Of a stretch of DNA of 64,000 nt, positions 24,263 through 36,092 are shown in pieces. The position numbers and the translations under genes are program-made. The number at the start of each line of letters is the position of its first letter. The stretch's first letter is position 1. The stretch covers positions 14,941,133-15,005,132 of the forward strand of contig CM077833.1 in assembly GCA_039720395.1 (NCBI GenBank). The letters run 5' to 3'. This DNA is from Liquidambar formosana. Lineage: Eukaryota > Streptophyta > Magnoliopsida > Saxifragales > Altingiaceae. The notes beneath the pieces are model-generated. The model was not told the origin of the DNA, did not search any database, and saw only the letters and a list, made by a program, of their open reading frames with translations.

Positions 24263-25329
24263 CAAGAATCTCCAACTTTTAACATTGTGTGTAAAAAACC
24301 ACGATTCTATGCATGTCAAATAAAACAATGAAAAAAGAAAAGTGATTAGGACCACTAATTAATCTCCTATATTTTCCTCACACAAAAGGCAACCATGATA
24401 TAAAAATTGGAAAATACAAAATTACCTCACCTTCCGCTTTGAACCCATTTGATATAGGAAAAGAAATCCATCCACATCCAATAGAATTTCTAAGCCTTTG
24501 TGAACATGATTTCCATATGCATTAAACATTTGCAGTTTATGCATTGGAAAATCAGCCAAAATAATTTACAGATATTATTACCATAAAAGTTTCCAGTACA
24601 CATTTATATCATGAAATCACCATATTAATTGTGATTGTCCAATATAATGATGTCTTAATTAAGGAATAGAAGACTAAAAACTTAAGTTTACCATGTCCAA
24701 GAAATCATGAAGTGGGGTTTATAGTGTTGGTGTCAAATCAAGTACTACACTGCATAAAGTTTTTTAGTGGCAGAGCTTTGACATGTTAGAATGATCCAGG
24801 AGTAACTTCAAAAAATACAAATGAGAGGAGACATGAGAATGGAAAACAAGCAACATAATTATATCTTTATATACCATATCTTACTGATGAAAAGGCTTAA
24901 ATAATGCATGCTAGACTGTCAACATAAACCTGAATACCTTGACATGGGTAATCGAGTGGAACATTTGAACACATTCTCACAAGGCTATCATTTTATTTAA
25001 TATAAAGCTAAATGTATCATGAACTACCAAAAAGGCAACATTTCATTTACAAACAATTCACCCATGGTATACATAAGCAACCCTACGTCCAAGCTTCCCA
25101 ATATCATCCAATTTTTTAATGAATTTTGAGTTATTAGAGTAATTTAACAAAATCTTAGTCTTAAATTTACTTATTTTGATTTTGATTTTTAATTTGTTAA
25201 CAAAATATTATGTATAAGGAAATTAAAAAAAGCACAAAAAACTATACAGGATGTCCACCAAAGACTATACAGCTAGCGAAAAACACAAAAAAACAGAAGA
25301 AAACATAAACAGCACTTAAGAACAAACTA

Positions 25330-25800
25330 CCCTCCAGTTAGCCTTCAATAGGAACAAAGGAATATCTCAAAATTCCTTAGCGGAATGAGCCCAAGAGGCA
25401 CCCAAAAAATGCACTCTATCCCATAAAAAAGACAAGGAAGACTCCTTATCTTTAAAAATCCTTGCATTTCTTTCAATCCAAATAACCCAAAATAGACCCA
25501 AAAAAGCACACCTCCACAGAATTATAGCCTTTCTACTCTTCCCAAAACCCCAAAAATAAATCTCAAAAACCTCCCTAACACCAACTGGCTCCACCCAAAG
25601 TTCCTCCCCACAAGAAAACAATTTATTCCACAACCAACTAGCACAAAACAATGCACAAAAAGGTGGTTTGTGCTCTCTTCAGCTTTTTTGCACATAACAC
25701 ACCACTGAGGTTGCAAATAAACGAAAGGCCTCCTCTTTTAAAACAATTCATTGGTATTCTTTCTCTTTAAAACAATTGTCCAAGCAAAAAAATTTATTCG
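25330..25800 (-). pseudogene. LINE ORF2 C-terminal remnant (zf-RVT), frameshifted
   Basis: On the minus strand one frame gives INFFAWTIVLKRKNTNELF, a stop, then QPQWCVMCKKAEESTNHLF and VHC. After a frame change, ILWRCAFLGLFWVIWIERNA and RIFKDKESS follow, then LWDRVHFL. This is the end of plant L1-type LINE reverse transcriptases: W-x-x-x-x-x-R-x-x-T, C-x-x-C...E-S-x-x-H-L-F-x-x-C, and W-x-I-W-x-E-R-N-x-R-x-F. Broken by a stop and a frameshift, it has no function as protein. Confidence 0.8.
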
Positions 25801-27355
25801 TTTGGTTATTAACAACATGGGTGGAAAGACAAGAAGATAGGGAATCTTATGATAAATTTACCTGTTGTAAGTTTTCCAATTTTTTAAATTTAATTTAATT
25901 TTCTGTTTTGCGAGCAACTAATTGAAGCATAGAGGAATCCTCTAGAGTTGAAATCAGGCAACTAATCCTTCAATTAAAAAATAAATAAAAAAACTAGAGA
26001 TTTGTGTACTGAAACCATGTCAATAAAATCAAATCACTTAATAATCCATACAAAAATAAATACAGTACAATAAAAAATAAAAAATAGCAAATTTGTAAAC
26101 ACCAAACGTCGATTGTCTAACAACATCTCAAATTTATTTTTCACACACATGTAAAATACAAAAAATAACTTCAAAACAGATCACAATATCAGTGCGTATA
26201 TATAATTCACTCAAAAATTGAATAATATTTATATTGCTACCTACAAATCAATAATTTTAAATAAAATGAAAAAACAGTAATATTCTGCTCCCAATTTCCT
26301 AACTACACTTCGTAATTTAAATTTTCAAATTAAAATTGGAGAGATACAAAAATGTGGGCTATCAACCGAAAGGAAGATAATTTGGGTGGAGAATATTTTG
26401 ATGTGCAAAGAGTCGAGCATGTTAGGGATTTGAAATATTGATGTGCATAGAGTGGGGAAAAAAAATTTGTTTATGAACCAAAAAAAAACCCTAGATTGAG
26501 AGAGAGAGAGAAGGGGGTTACTTGTAGATCCCAAACCACAGAAGGTGTCGACGACGGAAGGAGATCCTATGCCATACCCGATGATCCTTGGATCTAAGCT
26601 AAGATCGTCCTCAAGAGAACATGACAGCGATAGAGTCGGCGACTGATGACTGGTATTCGGCGTCGACGGCGGAGGATGGGGCTTCGTCTACAGTGGAGGA
26701 AGGAGATTTGACATCAACGGCAGAGGACGGAGCTTCTACGTCGGCGATTTGGTAACTCAGATCGAGATCGAGATCGAGATAGACAGAGAGTGAGAATGAG
26801 AGAGAGAGAGAGAGGGTATTCTAACCTGACGATGGTGGATCTAACCCTTACAAGATCGACAATGGTGGATCTAAGTCGACGGCGAATGGAGCTCGTCCTC
26901 GACAGAACGACATGGAAAGAGGGAGGAAGCGAGAGGGGTTAGATAGTAGATCTTCGGCGTCGTCGTCGCCGGCCTGGTCACAGAGAGAGATGTAAAGAAT
27001 GGGAGAGCGAGATGGACGGCGTCGTCGCCGACATAGTTACAGAGAAGGAGAGCAAGAGGAGAGAGAGAGTGAGATAGTGAATTAGAGCATGTGAATGAGA
27101 GTGAAAGAGTGAATCAGAGTGTATAAAAAAGGGTCTGAGTGTATAAAAAAGGGTATGTATAGAGGACAGCTTAAAGTCGTGATCTTCCACCACGATTTTG
27201 GTTTGCATATAATTTTTATACGGAATTCAATTGGCAGTATAAAAATGGTATATCATCCATAAATCGTGTTGAGGAGCCATGATTTTGTAAGAATCGTGGT
27301 CAATCACCACGATTTACCTTAGAATTGGAAATAAGTTTTTTTTTACTGTACTTTT

Positions 27356-29092
27356 TGTAGACACCCCATTTTGTACCGGTTGTTATCTTAAGTCCCGTGG
27401 CCCCCGATGATAAGTTTAGTGTGATTATTTATGGATTATCCTTGAAGAATTAGTGCGAATTACAGCATAGGATTTTTGGTTAAAATAAGAGGAAAATTAT
27501 TTTATTAAATTAGCCATTTTTATTATGCCACTAACACGTGTACGCATGTAATAAGTGTGTGTACGCATATACGATACATGTGCATGCGTGTTAGCAGTCA
27601 CTCTCCTAATTTTTAGAAAAGGCAATTCCTTTTCCTATTCAGATTAGAAGTCTTTCTATTTATTAGTAATATTCTTTAATTATTTTCCTAGGAAACCTAG
27701 TCTAAGAAGGAAAGGGAAACCCTAGTTTTCAGCTATATATACTCACTTAATGCCTTAGAAAAAGGGGAGGAGGATAGGGTTTTTAGAGAGTGAAATTCAT
27801 CATAATTCAGAAGCAGATTTTTGGAAAACCAGCAATTTTATTTTAGTCATAACTTTTTCATCCGAATTCCGAATTTGATGAAATTGGTCTTCTTAGAAAG
27901 CTAATTCAATTCTCTATAACTTTGCATTTCACGAGTTTTGTCCAATTCCAACGTTTTCATACCCAAAAACGCGATTGAACTTTCTGCTGTTGCAAAGTGA
28001 CGAAAATCACTTCTCTTTTCTATTATTCTCTTTTGTTTTCTATTTCGTTTTATAGATGATTGAGTTTTGATCTCATTGCTGTAATTACACTTTGAAGAAG
28101 AGGATGATTCGTGTTGATTTGATTCAATCCAAAGACTTGAGAGACCACGAACAAGCATAAAGTCGGTAAATTTAGTTTAACTTAGCTTTTGATTCTAGTT
28201 CTTCTTTTATTTTATTTTATTTTATTTTATTTCTATCTAAAGCATGATTAGCATGATTTAGGTTTAGTTTTCAAATTTGTATTTATTTTTGTATTTTATT
28301 AATTCTGGGATGCATCATGCGGTGGATTCTCCATAGGGAGAAACTAGGGTTTTATTATGTGGTAATTTGTTAGTATATAGGTTTGTTGTATGATAGTCTG
28401 TGGAAATTCACGTGTATACCTTCTCATGGTATATAGGTGAGGTTTCGAGATATGACATAAATAGCCAACGGGTGCGTACGCAACGATTGTATTGCGTACG
28501 CAGTATGTGGTATGCGTACACCGTAACGTAGTTGCATACGCACATAAAGCATTGGCAGATAGTTTCTTTCTTTATTGTAGTTATTCTGACAGTTGGTTAA
28601 TTTGTATTTTATTTTTTTATGTTTATTTCGTGCCTTTATCTATATCACGTCATCATGATTTATGTGCTGCCATTGTTGAATGAATAGGGTCAATTTTGAT
28701 TAGACATTAAATTAATTAAAGCCATTAATCATGTGTGGGGGCCGATTTCAACCGGGCGTGGCTGGGTGCCTAACACCTTCCCAGCTGCGTACCCTAGCTC
28801 CGAACTCGAATCTCTGGTTATGACGAGTTACACCCTGCTAGGGTTCACTTGTTCCCATTATTGGGTGGCGACTCCTCTCCGTGTTAGTCCTTTGAGGTTA
28901 ATGCGTATTCTCGAGCTATGTGATTTAGGGCGTGGCGCTCACACTTTTTTAAAAAAGTTGGTCAATAACCGTACAAATGGAACTGCCCCGGAAAACGATG
29001 GCGTCACTACTTTCTCATTAGTCTTTTCTTACTATTTTTTAAATTACTCCCATTACTTTGAATTTTCATCTATAGTGAGTGCTGTGAGGTAA
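27356..29092 (+). mobile_element. LTR retrotransposon fragment, probably Ty3/gypsy LTR and leader
   Basis: Begins TGTAGACACCCCATTTTGTA, an LTR-like start, immediately right of the candidate TIR element. The downstream part (ggtgcctaacaccttccc, ggtggcgactcctctcc, actgccccggaaaacgatgg) resembles the 3' LTR/primer-site region of plant gypsy elements known to me. It holds clustered palindromes of the tgcgtacgca type at 28470-28550. No gag or pol frame. The right limit and target duplication are unresolved. Confidence 0.6.
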
Positions 29093-29389
29093 CTATCCCG
29101 GATCTCCCTCCTTCCCTCCCTCCCTCTGATTGTTGCTAGTGATGAGATAATGTGTGCATTGCACTTGCATCTCTGTGGTGGAAAAAGAAATGGATCTCCT
29201 TTAAATATGTTTCAATGTTAAATATATAAAAATGTACATTTGGTTAACATAAACAACCATATATAACTCAAAATTAATAAGGATTAGTTCAAGATATCTA
29301 TAGAATCTCACTTGATGGGGCAAGTAAGCACAATTAGAGTAGGCAATTTAAATTAGTAGTGGACTCTATATATATATATATATATATAT

Positions 29390-29513
29390 CAGGTAAGCAC
29401 GTGCTGACATAACTTACATCAACACCCGCATTAAGAATTGTATCTTGTGTATTAGTAGGTTATGGGGTGCATTAGACTAATGCACGGGGTACGACTCTCA
29501 ATGCCAACACGTG
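29390..29513. mobile_element. Microsatellite-embedded palindromic MITE
   Basis: aggtaagcacgtgctgacat ... caacacgtgttgc with (TA)n directly on both sides (29368-29388 and 29518-29554). About 124-bp core, same family as 48664. Confidence 0.75.
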
Positions 29514-29516
29514 TTG

Positions 29517-29557
<41 letters not shown>

Positions 29558-29562
29558 TATTA

Positions 29563-29990
29563 TACTACAAAAAAGAGGGCAATTGCCACTATTTTTAGTG
29601 ACCAAACTAAATAAACGTAGTAATTGTTTGGCCTCTAATAAAGAATTTATTATTAAAAAAAAAAAAAAAAAAGGTCATTTTCCATTTCTATCACAAAGCT
29701 TTGATCTGCCTTTTTTCTGTTGACCTGCCCTAAGAATTGCAACACACAATAACGTATTGTTGTAAAGCTTTGCAACGGAAATTTTCGTCACAAAACCTAC
29801 TTTTGCAACCCTTTAATCCGTCGCAAAGCTTTGTTCTGCAATCCATCTTATTTTTGCAACGCTTTACGTCATCACAATGCTTTAATCTGCCATCCATCTC
29901 TTGACGCATACGGGGTTTTTCCATATTTCTTTTCCCCTTTTTTTTTGATCTACATATCCATTTCTTGCTTTTCATTATCCCGCGAAAATT
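29563..29990 (+). mobile_element. CACTA-like 5' end with subterminal repeats
   Basis: Starts tactacaaaaaagagggcaa, one base off the CACTACAAAAAA terminus, directly after a (TA)n tract. 29750-29900 repeats the phrases ttgcaacg, cgtcacaa, cgtcgcaaagcttt and aaagcttt, the usual subterminal motifs. No transposase frame was seen and the other end was not found. Confidence 0.5.
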
Positions 29991-30244
29991 TCAATTCTCC
30001 CTCCATAGTGCTCTTGCTCTCCCTTTACTCTCAATTGAACCCTAATGATCGACAAAAGCTTGAGGTCTAGATTAAATCACTTCTCCAGATCTCTTACTTC
30101 TTTCTTACCTCTCCCTCCATAGTGTTCTTTCTCTTTCCGCGATCCTTAGGGGTTGGTGTCTCTCTCATTCTCTCGAATCTACCTTGTTCCCTTGCGCGAT
30201 CCTTAATTACTTGGTTGGTGTCTCTCATTCCCTCGACTTTACCT
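29991..30244 (+). other. CT-rich leader-like stretch
   Basis: Pyrimidine-rich with a duplicated phrase (ctctccctccatagtg at about 29996 and 30111; ggttggtgtctctctcattc). Looks like transposon interior or a captured 5' leader. Confidence 0.35.
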
Positions 30245-30430
30245 GGCCGTTGCCTCAACATCTCAGCCCCCCGTCGATTACTCAGCTCGCCGTAAGCATC
30301 TCAACCTCGCCGTCAACATCTCAACCCCCATTGTCGATTACTCAACCTACCGCGCATCAACATGTCAGCCTCGCTGTCGATTACTCAGCCCGCCGTCAAC
30401 ATCTCAACCCCGCCATCGATGTCTCAACCC
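30245..30430 (+). repeat. Degenerate tandem repeat of catctcaaccccgccgtc type
   Basis: Units such as aacatctcaaccccgcc, gtcgattactcagcccgcc and cgtcaacatctcaacccc recur about eight times in 190 bases. The reading frame is open but compositionally trivial, so a protein is unlikely. Confidence 0.6.
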
Positions 30431-31417
30431 CTATTGTCACCACAGCTCTCTGTGTGTGTGCGCAGCACGGTGCCATTATCGGAGGTATATATTCTCTCTA
30501 TTGTGTTCAATGTGTGATGGCCATTTTTATAACCATTTTCGGTTGAACCCTGGTGTGTTAACCCATTTTTTAAGACCATTTTGTGTACCATTTTTGTTAT
30601 TGTGCACTAATTTGTTCACTATTTTTTAACCAGTTTTGGGGGTTTTTTGGATGACCCTAGTTCCCGGGCTTCTCTGTTTTTTTGTCCCAACACTTTGTCT
30701 TCTAGGTGTTTGTCTTCGGGTCTCTGACAAGGTTTTTTTTTTTTTTCCATTTTTTTAATCGGGTGTAGTCTATGCCTTTCACTATGAATTGATTTCAACT
30801 CTTTATCTTCTAGGAGGGAGCATTTATTTTTTATTTTTTCCAAATTGGGTATTCAAACCTTTTGATCGGGTTAATCTATCTTATAACATGGTCAAGACTA
30901 CCGCCCAAAGTATCATTACTTTAAACCGAACATGTGCAGCCAAGCTCCACGAGACATTGAGACCTGGATCTTGAAGTCAAACCATGAGAGCAAGCAAAAA
31001 TAAATATTTTATTGCTAGGAAATAGTTAAACGTACGTGATATTGCCTTGGATTGTGGAGCACAAAACCATGGGCTCTCGTGATGGCTTGATGGTTGCTTT
31101 GATAGAGCTGTTGTGAACTTGAGATATTGCTTTATTTTTTATTTATTTTTTTTTAATTTTTTTTTCTAATTAGAAGTGTAAACTTTATCTAGTTTACCCA
31201 ATGAACTAATTTTCGTACAAAGGTAAGGCCACTAACTACTCTCTATTAGTTTTTTTTTAAGATAAGCTACTCTCTATTAGTCAATGTTCAAAAAAAACCC
31301 ATTAGTCAATGTTCAAGAAAAACCCGGCTAGTGACTAGCTCATGGGAAAAGTTGCATTTGAGATTTTCCACTTCCTGATATGTAAATACTAAATACCAAT
31401 ATTAGGATAATATTTGG
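30431..31417. other. Noncoding stretch
   Basis: No gene recognised. Contains poly-T runs and a duplicated phrase (agctactctctattagtcaatgttcaa-type) near 31230-31315. Confidence 0.4.
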
Positions 31418-31709
31418 CTCCTCACAGTGGAGCGATTCCTCCTCCCTTCTACTCATATTATGTCACATGTCATAATTAATTTTAAAAAATATAAATACGT
31501 GGATATAAACACGTAGACACGTGAATACAAAAATATAGATACATATTCATATTCATTTAGACACATAAATAAATATACATAGACACATGGACACATGTCT
31601 GTAATAATATAATATAGAGATATATGTGCATAATCAATTCTCATTTGTTTTATTAGACACGTGACATAATATGAGTAAAAGGGAGTAGTTGCTCCTTCAC
31701 TGTGAAGAG
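31418..31709. mobile_element. Foldback TIR element, about 290 bp
   Basis: TIRs of about 60 bp: ctcctcacagtggagc, cttctactcatattatgtca on the left; tgacataatatgagtaaaag, gctccttcactgtgaagag on the right. The centre is rich in acacgtg / tagacac phrases. Target duplication not resolved. Confidence 0.7.
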
Positions 31710-32242
31710 TTAAGTATATGCCAAAAATTAATTGTTCTATCCGATGGGATTAGTTAGGCTGCCGGAATAAGGCAACTGAAAATTGGTTTGGATTTTTGGG
31801 CTAATAATCCCATTTTCTTCTCTCATAGCCCAAAAAATACCATGATGATTAACCATATCAATTCCCCCACCCCCATAAAAACAAAAGATAAAAAAGCTTT
31901 TAATTAATGTCGAAACCATGATGATTAAAATTGTGGTTGTCTATGAGAAAAATGTAATCATTTTGTTTGTGGCAATTTTGGCCCTAAACAGATTGTGGAC
32001 CCCACCACCATATGCCTGGTTGTAGTGATTAACTACAAAAATGAAATCAATCATTCTGCTCTTCTAGGGTCATAAATATATACCATCATGTCTATTCTCA
32101 TAAATTGGAAACGAAGATTCCATAATGAGAACTTTTGATGGGAAATTCAGTCCCAATAAGGGCTATGTAGCTGGAATTTTAACAGTGGATTCTATGGCTG
32201 ATTTCCTTCTGATAAAAGGACCACTATGGCGCTACGTAGGAG
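31710..32242. other. Noncoding stretch
   Basis: AT-rich sequence with no gene or element boundary recognised. Confidence 0.4.
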
Positions 32243-32778
32243 TAGGGATGGCAATGAACCCAATAATGCGAGTATCCCGTCCATCCCATCTCTATTGGGA
32301 CAGGATTGGGGAGCAAGTAAATAGAGTAGAGACAAGTTTGGAGAGAAAGTAAAAATCCGTGTCAAATTTAGGACGGGGTATGGTTTAACGTCGCCCCGCC
32401 CCACCCCAAATATGTGTAAATATTGATATTTTTTAATACCTTTCATATTTTCTTGAATTCCACATTTACCATTACTTCTTCATAATTTTATTTTTATATT
32501 TAAATTCTTTTAGTATTTGCTTCTATAAAACCATAAATATGTAAAAATCTATGAGTGGAATGTGTGATTTAAGATTGATTTTTTTTTTCTTATTTTTAAA
32601 TAAATTTGTTTTCTATCAGAGTAAATAGCCCGACAAGGCCTGTCTTGAGACATATTTTTGTTGCCTTGGCCCGTCTCGTCCTGACATGGAGTTGGGACGA
32701 CTTTGGAATGAGATTATCTCTAATGGGATGGGATCGGGATGAGGGTGCTCCATCCCAACCTACCCAGTTGTCATCCCT
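32243..32778. mobile_element. hAT-like MITE (first of three in a row)
   Basis: Starts tagggatggcaatgaaccc and ends near acccagttgtcatccctt, a degraded inverse. The body matches the fragment in laccase 1 intron 4 (18747-19142). No exact target duplication found. Confidence 0.65.
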
Positions 32779-32781
32779 TCA

Positions 32782-33488
32782 TAGGGGTCAAAAATGGGCT
32801 AGACCGAGTTGGGCTACTCTTCGTGCGGGCTAGACTAGGCTTAGGTTGAGCCTAGTCGGGCTTTAGTATTATTTGGTCCGGGCTCAGGTTGGGCCAAAAA
32901 AAAAAAAAAAGCCTAAGCTCGACCCATCTTGGGCTTAAAACATGCTTCGGGTTTATGTCGGGTCTCGGGTTGAGCTTAATTCGGGCTAATATTTTTATTA
33001 AATAACATTTAAACTCTACAAAGTTTCTATTCGTAAAATGTTTATAATTTATAAAGACATTTGTAAACATTATATCAATGTTTAAATGATTTAATAACTT
33101 TTGGTATTATAGTAAGACATTTACAAATGAATCATTAGCTAAAATTTATTCATTGTGTTAATTGAGGAAAAAATATGTAAGACATAAATATAATTTTGAG
33201 TGTTTTTTCTTATTTGTTTGTAGCATTTGTATATTTTATTTCATTATTTTTAAATCTCATGTAAATCTAGTGATAAATATAACTTATATAGTCATATGAT
33301 AATAATATTTATTTACTATAAAATGGGTTAACTTCAGGCTGAACCATGGTCTAGGCCATTGGGTTGGGTTTCGGGCTGGGTTGGGCTACAAATCTCAAGC
33401 CCAGGCCCGCCCATATTTAAGATTGGGCTAGGATTGGACTGGATTGGACCTAAACGGGCTCTGAATTGGGTTTAGCCCAATACCCCTA
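32782..33488. mobile_element. hAT-like MITE (second of three)
   Basis: TIRs taggggtcaaaaatgggct and tagcccaatacccccta-like (agcccaataccccta). Ends are rich in gggctcgg/ttgggc phrases; the middle is AT-rich. Its left border touches the preceding element. Confidence 0.65.
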
Positions 33489-33512
33489 GCGTTACGGCAG
33501 AGAAGGTGAGTT

Positions 33513-34555
33513 TAGAGATGGCAATTTTAACCCGATCCATAGGGTCTCGACTTGACCCATGCCCGTATGGGTGGGGTTTTTATATTTTTTCGGGTATTGG
33601 GTCGGGCATGGGTATAAATCTAAAAATTATTTTGGGTATGGGTCGGGCATGGATCCTAGAAGAAAAAACCCGACAACCCAACCCAACCCAATTCGACCTG
33701 ACCCAATGCTTTTACAATTTACAAATATATATATACCTTATATTAGCTTTATTTGATCTAACCATCCATGTCCTTTAAACTACATCCAATGGCTGAGATG
33801 AGGCCTTAAGAGGTGTGGTTCTTTAGCTAAAAGGCTGATCAACTGTCACATCATGTCTCCCAAAAGCAAGCTATCACTCTCAACCAGATCTGGGAGAGTT
33901 TCATTTGCATCAAACAAATGAAGCTCACTGCTCATAGCCAAATTGCATCGCCAGCCAAGCTTCTTCACCGGATCATCTCTTCATTACACATCGCCGGCAT
34001 CCAGCCAAGCTTCTGCATCGCACATTGCCTCCTCCTCCCTAAACCTCACCTCCATTTTTCCTCCCTAAAACTCTTTTCTCTTAGATCTAAAAAAACTCAC
34101 GGGCACAAGCTCACTGTTGGTGAACACAGTGTGGTTTCCTCTCCACGAACCTCACCGCTGGTGAATGGTAAGCATCCTTTTCCATTTCTGTCGTATTGTT
34201 TTTATCTTTCCCAAACCTTCCTCATATTGACTGTATAACACTCCCCATCGCAGCAAGAAGTATCGCTGCCAGCGAGCTGAAACTGCTTCCACTGTGTTCA
34301 AGCTCGTCGTTGCCTCATCCTCATGACTTCAGTACCTCACCACAACACCGCCTCTCAAATCCCAGATCTACACCAGATCTGGTCGGGCATGGGTGGGTTG
34401 GGCATGGATGGTCCAAGGTGACACCGGATCGGTGATGGAGTTCAATTTTTCTATCCCATCGGGTATAGGGTCAGGCATGGGCATAGGAGTTCAAAGTCAA
34501 GGTCGGGCATGGGGTAGTTCCAACTTGCATCCGACTCGACCCATTGCCATCCCTA
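33513..34555. mobile_element. hAT-like element with perfect 8-bp TSD and leader-like cargo
   Basis: TIRs tagagatggcaattttaacc and cattgccatcccta. Target duplication ggtgagtt at 33505-33512 and 34556-34563 is exact. The interior 33880-34380 is GC-richer, with leader-like sequence and a splice-donor-like gaatggtaagc. It shares agatctacaccagatct with the element at 8315. Confidence 0.9.
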
Positions 34556-34818
34556 GGTGAGTTAATTTTTAATTGTCCTATCGGTGAAGCTTTCTTTTTC
34601 GTCTTCCTGTCTAAACAAGTTAAACTTTCTTGTAGATACAAATAACTTAGAACACCCTGCTTAAATTAACCCTAATTAATAGATGGATACATAGTGTATT
34701 ATGTTTTACATTTAAATTTGGTAAATGACATTTTCATTATTCTATATATGATGATTAGATGGCCTAGGGAGCTAACTGTATGGTTTAATTGACAAAAGGG
34801 AAACATAATTAATAAATA

Positions 34819-36083
34819 GGGTTAATTACATTTTTGTACCATCAACTTTAGGGGTAATCTCAATTTAGTCCACGAATTTGACATTGACTCAATTTTGGGA
34901 CAATTTTTAACTTTGTATTTCAATGTGGGACAGGGGGTGATGGACGTTAGGATTTTTAACGGCATAGTCACGTGCCCTGCATGTGATGCTGATGTGGATC
35001 CTACGTGGCATAGAAAACTCAAGGTTAATTACTTTTTTGTACCATCAACTTTGGGGGTAGTCTTAAGTTAGTCCACGAACTTGCCATTGACTTAATTTTG
35101 GGACAATTTTTAACTTTGTGTTTCAATGTGGGACAGGGGTGACGGATGTTAGGAATTTTAACTGAGCAGTCACGTGCCTTGCACGTGCTGCTGATGTGGA
35201 TTCCATGTGACATCAAACTATCTCTAGTCTCTATTCCTCTTGTTTCTGTTGCATTCTCTCTCTACTGAAAAATAAAATAAAAATAAAAATAAAGAGCATA
35301 CATGTGCATAAAGAGCATCTTCTCCATGCACATGATCACATCCTCCTTTCCTCTCTGTCCCTAAATCTCACCCTAAGCACATGGTTGCCATCTTAGGTAC
35401 CTGCAATGGGCCATATATAGGATATATACCCAATGTGTAACATTAAATCAGAACTTGTTATGAAAGATTTTTTATGTTTGATGTATATAGACCTGTAGAT
35501 TTTTGAATAATCTTCAAAATAGCTTTTGAGTCACCTCGTTTCATTGAGAAATGAATGAGATATCAAAGAGAGAAGTGATTATTTGAACAATTATTTCAAA
35601 ATTTTAAAAATTTTATGCCTTCTTTTAAAGAAAAAAATTAAAAATTAGGAAAAATGATTATTTGAACAATTATTTCCCAAAAATCAATATTTAAAATCAA
35701 TTTCTAAGCTTTAATAATTTTTTGGATTTTTTCAAAATTTAAAATCAATTCTTAACATCCATTACCCTGTCCCACATTGAAACATAAAATTAAAAATTGT
35801 CCCAAAATTGAGTAAATGCCAAGTTCGTGGACTAAATTAAGACTACCCCAAAGTTGATGGTATAAAAAAGTAATTAACCTAGAGAGAGTGATGCCACGTA
35901 GGATCCACATCAGTACCACGTGTGGGGCACGTGACTGCTCCGTTAAAAATTTTAACATTCGTCACCCCTTGTCCTACATTGAAACACAAAGTTAAAAATT
36001 GTCTCAAAATTAAGTCAATGTCAAGTTCGTGAACTAAATTGAGATTACCCCCAAAGTTTATGGTAGAACAATATAAGTAACCC
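34819..36083. mobile_element. Long-TIR MULE, 1265 bp, perfect 9-bp TSD
   Basis: Target duplication taataaata at 34810-34818 and 36084-36092. Each arm is about 330-400 bp and itself holds two tandem copies of a unit of about 200 bp (34826 and 35030 on the left; inverted at about 35757 and 35935 on the right) sharing gtaccatcaactttgggggt and cacgtg. The centre (35240-35750) is AT-rich and noncoding. Confidence 0.9.
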
Positions 36084-36092
36084 TAATAAATA

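Larger units (their letters stand above)
21033..27349. mobile_element. Candidate 6.3-kb TIR element with AATCGTG palindromes at both ends
   Basis: Left end acttatttccaaatctaagg (21045-21064) is inverted at the right end as ccttagaattggaaataag (about 27318-27336); the outer acggtaaa / tttactgt also pair. Inside each end are palindromes of about 27 bp of the form AAAATCGTG-n9-CACGATTTT: four on the left (21070, 21149, 21271, 21302) and three on the right (27174, 27261, 27291). The left end also has a 45-bp tandem duplication (21176 and 21221). The interior has no transposase frame but holds a glutamyl-tRNA synthetase fragment, tandem duplications, a hAT fragment, a LINE remnant and GC-richer leader-like sequence at 26540-27060. 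I could not define a target duplication. Superfamily is unknown; a MULE-like gene-carrying element is one possibility. Confidence 0.5.

Noticed and set aside
28733..29092. Plus-strand frame of 119 codons
   Set aside because: It lies in LTR/leader-like sequence typical of gypsy elements; no gag or protease motif is visible.
30184..30546. Plus-strand frame rich in S, T, P and I
   Set aside because: It is generated by the degenerate tandem repeat at 30245-30430.
31418..31709. Possible microRNA precursor from the inverted repeat
   Set aside because: The long, nearly symmetric arms with a transposon layout fit a foldback element better than a MIR gene.
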